From JAGQOZ01 sp041399205 (lineage in GTDB: Bacteria; Planctomycetota; Planctomycetia; Pirellulales; Pirellulaceae), in NCBI GenBank assembly GCA_041399205.1, contig JAWKTK010000003.1:744001-808000 (forward strand): a stretch of DNA of 64,000 nt, given 5' to 3'. Positions 56,810 through 64,000 of this stretch are shown here, in pieces; the stretch's first letter is position 1, and every line of letters starts with the position of its first letter. The notes under the pieces are model-generated. The model did no database searches, was not told the DNA's origin, and saw only the letters and a list, made by a program, of their open reading frames with translations. A program made the translations under genes and the position numbers.

Positions 56810-57336
56810 TTTGCGTCTGCGAACCGACCGTTCGTTGCAAACGAAAGGCCGCCGCCGCGCCGGATTCGACATCTCGCCGCGGCGGTACTGGAAGATTCGC
56901 GACGCACTTGCGGTAAGGGGCCATTCGAACTGCCTTTCTGTCGGAAACGGAGTCAACGAAGCGAACCAAGCCGAGTCGCTCGAGCCCGTCGCTCGAGCCC
57001 ACAGTGTGATTCGTCATTCAAGAAGCGAGGTAACCTCGGCTGTTACGCAATCCGAATCTGCGGATTCTTGTGACAGGCACTTTGGCGACGTGCTTTGGCG
57101 ACGTGTCGGAGTCGAAGAGTTCGACGTGGGCCCTAGCCGAGCGACAATAGCTGCATGAAGCAACCGGTTTGCCAGGATTTTTCCAGTGAACTGGGGTTGT
57201 CGGTCCGCTTCGGGAATGAATCGAGACTTCGCTACTTGGGCGAATTTCCCAGTAAGGTGCAGGACGCGAGTGATCTTGCTAGAATTCGGTCGTGATTCTT
57301 TCATTGTCTTGCCATTCAATCAGATAGGAGCGGTTC
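56810..57336. other. Gene-free stretch with two 13-bp tandem duplications
   Basis: About 527 bases. GTCGCTCGAGCCC is repeated in tandem at 56975-57000, and CTTTGGCGACGTG at 57080-57105, both perfect. No gene is supported. A possible -10 (TAGAAT near 57280) for the DUF1579 gene lies towards the end. Confidence 0.6.
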
Positions 57337-57891
57337 ATGTTGCGTTTGAACTTTGTTGGCGTTTGTTTAATTGTTGCTCTTTGTGGCGGTTTGTCGCAGG
57401 CGCAAGTGGTCGAACCTGCTGCCGAACATGAACATCTGAAACTAGACGTAGGCACGTGGAAGGCCACCGTCAAAATGTGGATGGGAGCAGACGGCCAGAC
57501 GGACCCCAATGCCGAACCCATGGTGTCGGAAGGAACTGAAGTCAATCAGATGATGGGACCGTTTTGGATGCACAGTGAATTCAAAGGCGAATTCGCCGGT
57601 ATGCCCTTCGAAGGAAAAAGCGTCAATGGTTATGACGTCAACAAGAAACAGTATGTTGGCACTTGGTTCGACACCTTTTCTCCGCACGCCTTGCAGATGA
57701 CGGGAACGTTTGACAAGGACAGTCGAACCTTCACCTATCAAACTCGTGGAATTGGCATGGACGGCAAACCTACTTTGGGAAAAAGCGTGGCGACGTATCC
57801 GGATAAAGATCATCGCGAAGTCAAAATGTATGAATTGAAAGACGGCAAAGAGTTGCTGAGCATGCAGATTTCGTACGAACGCACCAAGTAG
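57337..57891 (+). CDS. Secreted DUF1579 family protein
   Basis: A 184-residue protein with a signal peptide (LNFVGVCLIVALCGGLSQAQ). Family motifs are HLKLDVGTWKATVKMW, GPFWMHSEFKGEFAG, GYDVNKKQYVGTWFDTF, and MTGTFDKDSRTFTYQ. DUF1579 adopts a lipocalin-like barrel and is abundant in planctomycetes. No known ligand. Confidence 0.9.
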   Translation: MLRLNFVGVCLIVALCGGLSQAQVVEPAAEHEHLKLDVGTWKATVKMWMGADGQTDPNAEPMVSEGTEVNQMMGPFWMHSEFKGEFAGMPFEGKSVNGYDVNKKQYVGTWFDTFSPHALQMTGTFDKDSRTFTYQTRGIGMDGKPTLGKSVATYPDKDHREVKMYELKDGKELLSMQISYERTK

Positions 57892-57979
57892 CAGCACCAA
57901 GACGAAACGTCAGTCGCCTTAAGCCTCTTGTGCGAATCAACCATCCGCTTTTCATCCCCATCCAATACAGGACCTCGAC

Positions 57980-58846
57980 ATGCATCGCCGAATTTTTCTA
58001 CAAGCTGCCGCTGCCAGCGCGTTGCCATTTGCATTTGCAAAGCCAGTACTTTCTTGGCAAGTGCAAACCAAAATGAAGTTCGGCTTGGTAACGTATCTGT
58101 GGGGTCAGGATTGGGATTTGCCGACATTGATCGGTAACTGTGAACAGGCCAATATTCTGGGCGTGGAACTTCGCACGGAACACAAGCATGGTGTCGAACC
58201 AGATATCTCGGCAGCACAGCGACAGGAAGTCAAACAACGTTTTGCGGATAGTCCGGTTACGTGCGTCGGCCTGGGCAGTAACGAACAGTTTCATGATGTG
58301 GAGCCGGAGAAACTGAAAGCGTCCATCGAACGATCCAAAGCGTTCCTGCAGCTCAGTCATGACATTGGTGCTTCCGGAGTGAAGGTCAAACCCAACAATT
58401 TGCCCAAGGATGTGCCGTTCGAACAAACCGTTCAGCAGATTGGCAAATCGTTAAACGAAATCGCCAAGTTCGGTCAGGATCTGGGGCAACAAGTCAGACT
58501 GGAAGTGCATGGCCAATGCGCCGAGTTGCCCACCATCAAGGCCATCATGGATGTGGCCGATCACCCCAATGCCACGGTGTGCTGGAACAGCAATGCAGAA
58601 GATCTGAAAGGTGCAGGACTGGAGCATAATTTCCGTTTGGTCCAAGACCGATTCGGTGATACGGCGCACGTTCGCGAACTAAATATCGGTGACTATACCT
58701 ACCAACAGCTGATGAAGTTGTTTGTGGACATCGACTATGCGGGCTGGATCCTTTTGGAAGCCAGAACCAAGCCAGATGACCGAATTGCCGCATTGGTAGA
58801 ACAGCACGCGGTTTGGCAGCAGATGGTCGCAGCAGCGCAGGCGTAG
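57980..58846 (+). CDS. Tat-exported sugar phosphate isomerase/epimerase-like TIM barrel
   Basis: A 288-residue AP-endonuclease-2-type TIM barrel with an RR signal (HRRIFLQAAAASALPFAFA). Motifs: FGLVTYLWGQDWDLP, LGVELRTEHKHG, VRLEVHGQCAELP, TVCWNSNAEDL and GWILLEARTKPDD supply the likely metal His, Glu and Asp. It probably isomerises or epimerises a sugar in the periplasm. Confidence 0.88.
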   Translation: MHRRIFLQAAAASALPFAFAKPVLSWQVQTKMKFGLVTYLWGQDWDLPTLIGNCEQANILGVELRTEHKHGVEPDISAAQRQEVKQRFADSPVTCVGLGSNEQFHDVEPEKLKASIERSKAFLQLSHDIGASGVKVKPNNLPKDVPFEQTVQQIGKSLNEIAKFGQDLGQQVRLEVHGQCAELPTIKAIMDVADHPNATVCWNSNAEDLKGAGLEHNFRLVQDRFGDTAHVRELNIGDYTYQQLMKLFVDIDYAGWILLEARTKPDDRIAALVEQHAVWQQMVAAAQA

Positions 58847-59008
58847 TTTCACCTACGCGGGTCAGTGCAAAGCCGTCGTCAGCTGGTTGCAATGCTCCTG
58901 GTAGCTTGGCGTACTATCGAATCCTGCTGAAATGCGCTAAACTCGGGCTCTACGACCGACAGGTCGAATGGACCAAAGCAACGTTCTCAGTTTCAGCGGA
59001 TTCGAACC

Positions 59009-59800
59009 ATGACGTGGAACCTATTGAATGCCAATTACGGCGACATCAAGAATCAACAATACGAAGTTGCCGTTTTGCCGTTAGGCGCAACCGAACCTCA
59101 CAATCTGCACTTGCCCTACGGAACGGATGTGTTCGAAGGGACGATTGTTGGCGAAAAAATCTGTGCGGCCGCCACCAAGCAAGGTGGCAAAGTCATCTTG
59201 CTGCCCACCATACCGTATGGAACGGAGACCAATCTTCGCGAATTTCCGCTGGCCATGAACGTCAATCCGTCAACGCTGTTTGCTGTCATTACGGACCTGA
59301 TTGAATCGTTAGTGCTAAGTGGCGTTCGCAAAGTGGTGCTGCTGAACAGTCATGGCGGAAATAGTCTGAAGCCGTATTTGCGAGAAATCTACGGTAAGAC
59401 GGAAGCCCATGTATTCCTGTGCAACTGGTACGAATGCTTGTCCGGTGTTTACCACCAAATCTTTACGCATCCGGAAGATCACGCGGGCGAAATGGAGACT
59501 TCGTTCATCATGGCCTACTATCCCGATCTGATCCGGCGTCATGCAGACGGTTCGCTGGACGCCGACGATGGCTCCAAACGTTCGCTTCGCTTTCAAGCGT
59601 TGCAAGAAGGCTGGGTCTCGATCACTCGTCCTTGGCATCTGCTAACCACCAATTCCGGGGCAGCGAACCCGCACGAAGCATCTGCAGAAAAAGGACACCG
59701 CATGATGGAAGTGCTGGTGCAACGTCTTGCGCCCTTCTTGGTCGAATTGTCGAACACTCCCATTGATGAATGTTTCCCATTTGAATCGTCAGTCAATTGA
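59009..59800 (+). CDS. Creatininase family protein
   Basis: A 263-residue metallohydrolase-fold protein. The metal-binding pattern is LPLGATEPHNLHLPYGTD, then VVLLNSHGGNS, and HAGEMETSFIMAYYP, which include the Glu, His and Asp ligands of creatinine amidohydrolases. Enzymes of this family open amide bonds in small compounds, such as creatinine or cofactor precursors. No signal peptide. Confidence 0.9.
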   Translation: MTWNLLNANYGDIKNQQYEVAVLPLGATEPHNLHLPYGTDVFEGTIVGEKICAAATKQGGKVILLPTIPYGTETNLREFPLAMNVNPSTLFAVITDLIESLVLSGVRKVVLLNSHGGNSLKPYLREIYGKTEAHVFLCNWYECLSGVYHQIFTHPEDHAGEMETSFIMAYYPDLIRRHADGSLDADDGSKRSLRFQALQEGWVSITRPWHLLTTNSGAANPHEASAEKGHRMMEVLVQRLAPFLVELSNTPIDECFPFESSVN

Positions 59801-59829
59801 CGGTCAGACTGAGACGCGATCCAAGCAGG

Positions 59830-59859
59830 GTGACACGCGTACACATGTCGCGGTATAAT
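59830..59859 (+). promoter_or_regulatory. Likely promoter of the UvrD/PcrA gene
   Basis: GTGACA (59830-59835, one mismatch to the sigma-70 -35 consensus), 18-base spacer and a perfect TATAAT (59854-59859), 46 bases before ATG 59906. Confidence 0.7.
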
Positions 59860-59905
59860 TCGTCACGACGCATGTCAAGCAAATCGTGGCGATAGGGGTA
59901 ACGGA

Positions 59906-62311
59906 ATGTCCGATGAAATCTTTGCTTCGCTCAATCCCGCTCAAGCGGACGCGGTCCAGCAAGTGGATGGGCCATTGCTGATTCTGGCAGGGCCTGGCAG
60001 CGGAAAGACGCGAGTGATAACGCATCGCATTGCGCACATGCTGAACTTGGGTATTCCGGCGGAATCGATTCTGGCATTGACGTTCACCAACAAAGCGGCC
60101 GACGAAATGCGAAGCCGGATTCACAAACTGGCGCCGGGTTACCAAGTTTGGATGGGAACGTTTCATCGCTTTTGTTCTCAGCTGTTGCGTCGCTACGCCA
60201 ACATGGTCGGATTGGACTCCAATTTCTCCATCTATGACACTTCGGACAGCAAGGCCGCGTTGCGACAGGCATTGGAGCGAACCGACATTGATCTGACGCA
60301 TACCAAACCGGAAGCGATTGCCTGGTCCATCAGCCACACCAAAACGAATTTGATTTCGCCCGAAGAATATCAGGCGCCTCGCGGCAGCGCCATGGGCCGA
60401 ATCATGGAAAAAGTTTATCCGGCCTATCAACGTCGGTTGATGGAAGCCAACGCGGTGGATTTTGATGATCTGTTAATGCACGTGGCGCTGCTACTGAAAC
60501 GATCACCGGAACTGCGTTCCACTTTGGACGAACGCTTTCGCTACATCATGGTAGATGAATATCAAGACACCAACATGGCGCAATACGCCATTGTCCGAGG
60601 CCTCTCGTTGGACCATCCTAACTTGGCGGTCACTGGCGATCCGGATCAATCGATTTACGGTTGGCGAGGTGCGGATATTGGCAACATTTTGGAGTTTCAG
60701 CGGCACTATCCCGACGCGGCTATTGTCAAACTGGAAAGCAACTATCGCAGCACGCCCAGCATTCTTCGCATTGCCGACGCATTGATTGCCAACAATCGCC
60801 GACGCGTGAAAAAGTCGTTGAATACAGAAAATGCGGAAGGACCGGCCGTGCGTTTGGCCGTCTATCCTTCGCAAAAAGAAGAGGCCAATGACATTGTGGA
60901 TCGCATTGCCTCCAGTGTCGCTCGCGCCGAACGACGATACCGCGACTTCGCCATTTTGTATCGAACCAACGCGCTGTCTCGTTCACTGGAGCACGCTCTT
61001 CGAGAAGCTCAGGTGCCGTTTCAGATGATCAACGGCGTTGAGTTTTATCAGCGAAAAGAGATCAAAGACATCTTTGCGTATTTGCACTTGATCAATAATT
61101 CTCGTAACGACGTGGCCTTCAATCGCATCGTCAACGTGCCGGCTCGCAGTATCGGCCAAGTCTCGCTGAAGCGATTGAATCAATTCGCAGATGAAAGTGG
61201 CACCAGCTTGATGGACGCGGCGCGCACCTGTGGCTTGCATCCCAAACTGAAGACGGCGGCGGTGCGTATTGCCAAGTTCGTTTCGCTGATGGATCGTTTG
61301 AGCGAACTTGCCACTCGGCCGGTGGAAGAAATCATTGGCCATGTCGTTTCTGAATCGGGCTATCAAGAAATGTTGTTGCAAAGTTCGGACCCCGCCGATG
61401 AAGAACGCTTGGCCAATATTGAAGAACTGCTAACGGCCGCGCGAGAGTACGACGAACAGAATCCGGGCATCGGCAGCTTGGAAGGCTTTCTGGAAGAAAC
61501 GTCGCTGGTCAATGACGTCGACCAGTGGGAAGAAGAATCGGACCGAGTGACGCTGATGACGCTGCATGCCGCTAAGGGGCTCGAATTTCCCTCGGTATTC
61601 ATCATCGCGATGGAACAAGGCTTGCTTCCGCACGAACGAAGTCTGCAAGATGATTCGCAATTAGAAGAAGAGCGACGTCTGTTGTTTGTGGGGATTACTC
61701 GCGCCGAACAAGACCTGCAGCTCAGTTACGCCAAGACGCGTTCGTTTCGAGGTAGCATTTCGAATAAAGTTCCCAGCATGTTCCTGATGGAACTGCCTCG
61801 TGACGAAATGCAGGTAGATTCTTACTCGAATTCCTTCACCGGCATGCAAGTCCGCGGCGGATATGCCAGCTGGGACGATTCGGCTGACGAATTTGACGAC
61901 CACTTTGATGCCGCAGACGACGATTGGGACACGGACATGATTGATGTATCCGATGACAGCGACGTGTCACAAGACGTATCGCAAATGCCATCTGCTTCGC
62001 TGATGACGGCAGCCGACATGCTGGAAGGTCAGTCGGTACCGTTCGATGACACTGACATGTCACAAGACGCTGTGACGGAACCAAATGCACCGTCTAAATC
62101 CAAATCCAAACGCAAAAGCAAGCCCATTCGCAGAACGGATCTTGCGGATTTCAAAGTCGGCATTCCCGTGATGCATCCGGAGTACGGCTTGGGAAAAGTG
62201 ATTGCGATGAGCGGCAGTGGAAACGGACGTAGTGCCACAGTCAACTTTGCCACCGGTGCCGGGCAAGTGAGCTTTGTTTTGGCATATTCTGACCTAAAAC
62301 CGTTGACGTAG
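59906..62311 (+). CDS. pcrA: ATP-dependent DNA helicase UvrD/PcrA/Rep
   Basis: An 801-residue superfamily 1A helicase. Q-motif LNPAQADAVQQ, Walker A LAGPGSGKTRVIT, motif Ia TFTNKAADEM, motif II VDEYQDTN, motif III GDPDQSIYGWRGAD, motif IV LESNYRST, motif V TLHAAKGLEFP, and motif VI VGITRAEQDL. After residue 640 it has an Asp-rich stretch of about 100 residues and a basic KSKSKRKSK run. It closes with the C-terminal Tudor-like piece VGIPVMHPEYGLGKV. It unwinds DNA in repair and at stalled replication forks. Frame intact. Confidence 0.95.
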   Translation: MSDEIFASLNPAQADAVQQVDGPLLILAGPGSGKTRVITHRIAHMLNLGIPAESILALTFTNKAADEMRSRIHKLAPGYQVWMGTFHRFCSQLLRRYANMVGLDSNFSIYDTSDSKAALRQALERTDIDLTHTKPEAIAWSISHTKTNLISPEEYQAPRGSAMGRIMEKVYPAYQRRLMEANAVDFDDLLMHVALLLKRSPELRSTLDERFRYIMVDEYQDTNMAQYAIVRGLSLDHPNLAVTGDPDQSIYGWRGADIGNILEFQRHYPDAAIVKLESNYRSTPSILRIADALIANNRRRVKKSLNTENAEGPAVRLAVYPSQKEEANDIVDRIASSVARAERRYRDFAILYRTNALSRSLEHALREAQVPFQMINGVEFYQRKEIKDIFAYLHLINNSRNDVAFNRIVNVPARSIGQVSLKRLNQFADESGTSLMDAARTCGLHPKLKTAAVRIAKFVSLMDRLSELATRPVEEIIGHVVSESGYQEMLLQSSDPADEERLANIEELLTAAREYDEQNPGIGSLEGFLEETSLVNDVDQWEEESDRVTLMTLHAAKGLEFPSVFIIAMEQGLLPHERSLQDDSQLEEERRLLFVGITRAEQDLQLSYAKTRSFRGSISNKVPSMFLMELPRDEMQVDSYSNSFTGMQVRGGYASWDDSADEFDDHFDAADDDWDTDMIDVSDDSDVSQDVSQMPSASLMTAADMLEGQSVPFDDTDMSQDAVTEPNAPSKSKSKRKSKPIRRTDLADFKVGIPVMHPEYGLGKVIAMSGSGNGRSATVNFATGAGQVSFVLAYSDLKPLT

Positions 62312-62428
62312 TTTCTGGCCAATCGCTAGGCTAAGGATGTGGCGAAAGGGATTGCCGTCCGGTGGGGCGGCAATCGTTCCACCAGCAAACGCTGGATTCG
62401 CCTGGGAACCGAAGACGGAGGTATCGAA

Positions 62429-64000
62429 ATGAAACGTTGTATTCACGGGATTTTCGCGGCAAAGCGGTCGCTTTGCCTGTTCATTCTTGGACTGGTGATA
62501 GCGCATGGTGGCGTCAACCAAACCACGCTGGCACAACCGCCGTCGACCGAAAATTCTTCCAACAACGCAGCGACCAACCGTACGGCAGCGAGCAATTTGG
62601 GCGGCGCCCAGCAGGCGGACTTTGACACGTTGATTGAACTGATCACGTCCACAGTGGATCCCGATTCGTGGGACGAATTCGGCGGCGAAGGTTCCATTCA
62701 GGGTTTTCCCGGCGGTGTTTACGTAGATGCGAACGGCGTGTTGCAACGCCTGCAGCCCGACGTCGGTCGCCAGTGGGCCAAGATCGTTGACTCGCAACAA
62801 ACCAACACGGCTCAAGACGCCAAACCCTTAGCACAATCAGATTTGCGAATCGTGTCGTTAAAAGCATTGCGAACCGCTGCCGAATCACTTGATTCACCAA
62901 CAGCCTTTGCCGGACGACGTTCGTTTTCTGGCGGGCATGTACGAAATTCGTTTCGTGCAATTTGTCTCTGACGAAAGTGACATCTTGTTGGCAGGGCTGG
63001 CTGGACCGTGGCACTGGGACGCGGAAGGTCGGCCGGTGCATGCGGAAACGGGCCGACCCGTCTTACAGTTGGATGATCTAGTGGTCTTGCTGCGATGCTG
63101 CATCCAAGATGGCGGACAGTTTTTGTGTTCCATCACGCCTTACCAAGAAAAATTGGCTGACACTCAGGCCTTCATTCAACGCACGACAGCCAAACCATTC
63201 GCCACCAACGATCACGAACCGTGGGCTCGGCAATTGCAAGACACGTTGGGGAATCAGCGGATTGATGTGAAAGGGATTCCAGCAGAAACGCGAGTTGCCA
63301 GAACGATTGTGGAAGCCGATTATCACATGAAGCTGGTGGGCTTGGGGTTGGCCGATTCGATTCCGCAAGTGCCCAACTACTTGGATTTGTTGGAAGCGGA
63401 AGTCGCAGGTGCTCCACCGGCAATGGGCGTTTTGCGTTGGTGGTTCACACTAAACGAAGATGCGTTTGCCACTTCGGAAGATGGATTGTTGTTCGATTTT
63501 GCTGGACCGTCCGTGAAGTTGCTCAGCGAAAACGAATTGCTGGCAGAAAATGGTCGCCGAGTTCACACGGGTGATGCCGACAAATGGAATCGACAGTTCG
63601 CCCAGACGTTCACGACCAACTTCACTTTGATGGCGGACAAATATCCCATCTATTGGGACTTGGAAAACGTGTTTGACTTGGCCATGGTCGCCTCGATTGC
63701 CGCTCGTCACCAAAGCCAAATCACATCCGATTCCGCTTGGCAGTACCTGCTGGAAACGCATGAAGTATTGCGGCAACGAGTTCCCAAGGAGGTGAAGACA
63801 GTGGTTAGTCATCGAGTGATCCGTCAGCGACATGTGGTGGCGGCAATCAGTGGCGGAGTGGCCTTTCCAAAATACGGCGGGTTGGCAAAACTATTGCGAA
63901 CCCCAACGGTGAATCCAAGTTCCGTGCCCGATTTGTTGCGGTTGCGGTCGAACGAAAAGAGTACGGCATCGCAGGCGGAACGAATCGTTTGGTGTTGGAA
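62429..64000 (+). CDS. Secreted DUF1598 protein, partial and frameshifted
   Basis: Starts MKRCIHGIFAAKR with a signal peptide (CLFILGLVIAHGGVNQTTLA). The region FDTLIELITSTVDPDSWDEF and GVYVDANGVLQRL are typical. An extra T near 62895 breaks the frame; repaired it continues LPDDVRFLAGMYEIRFVQFV, DILLAGLAGPWHWD, ETGRPVLQLDDLVVLLRC and on to the window edge. The family is planctomycete-specific and of unknown function. The C-terminus is missing, cut by the window. Confidence 0.8.

Noticed and set aside
1..64000. CRISPR array
   Set aside because: I looked for regularly spaced repeats of 20-40 bases; only the 60-base pair at 29655-29800 and short tandem repeats were found. No cas-like genes.

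Overview
The window looks like chromosome of a planctomycete, most likely a Pirellulales/Rhodopirellula-type bacterium. Markers for this are large BBP7-like and Lpg1974-like outer-membrane proteins, a DUF1598 protein, an ECF sigma factor next to a receptor-type Ser/Thr kinase, DUF1080, SMP-30, creatininase, Gfo/Idh/MocA and Tat-exported sugar isomerase proteins, PEP-CTERM proteins, and scattered hairpin repeats. Family names come from reading the translations; no database search was run.

Layout. 0-10 kb: Tat oxidoreductase, membrane protein, DUF3467 protein, aminotransferase, nitrilase, a hairpin-repeat patch, a PDZ protein, then an ECF sigma factor and a membrane Ser/Thr kinase. 10.6-16.5 kb: a decayed genomic island ending at a tRNA(CAT) gene. 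It holds a TPR remnant, a BREX pglX remnant, an apparently intact three-gene cassette (TIGR04255 / HTH / unknown), a Fic remnant and a broken tyrosine integrase. 16.8-21 kb: an MDR dehydrogenase, a cupin, and an AhpD/CMD-family gene divergent from a sigma-54 activator, with a readable -24 element and two palindromic operators between them. 21-26.5 kb: SMP-30, FxsA, DUF1080, and a MoxR ATPase coupled to a large unknown protein. 26.8-34.3 kb: a membrane protein and GT2 pair, a coiled-coil protein, Nudix, phoU, a YkgJ-type protein, hisS. 34.5-44.9 kb: an EEP nuclease/phosphatase, a decapeptide-repeat protein, PEP-CTERM proteins, a DsrE-like lipoprotein, an RbfA-like protein, an esterase, a winged-helix regulator, DUF481, Gfo/Idh and a triple-repeat PEP-CTERM protein. 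45-49.8 kb: two back-to-back stress operons (universal stress proteins, DUF4404, hemerythrin-like, CBS). 50.4-52.8 kb: a MITE-like element and an AAA-ATPase/DUF4276 pair resembling two-gene defence systems. 53-64 kb: two divergent outer-membrane proteins, DUF1579, a sugar isomerase, a creatininase, a UvrD/PcrA helicase and a partial DUF1598 protein.

Many conserved genes are broken by 1-2 base indels: nitrilase, PDZ protein, sigma factor, kinase, sigma-54 regulator, MoxR, phoU, ykgJ-type, and hisS three times. These crowd into about 4.7-34 kb and are almost absent from 34 to 62 kb. Because hisS is essential, I read most of them as sequencing or assembly error and annotate whole genes across them. 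The pglX, DUF1348, Fic and integrase remnants look like genuine decay.

The loci most worth following are the three-gene cassette at 12.2-14.7 kb, the ATPase/DUF4276 pair at 51-52.8 kb, and the sigma-54 circuit at 18.6-21 kb.
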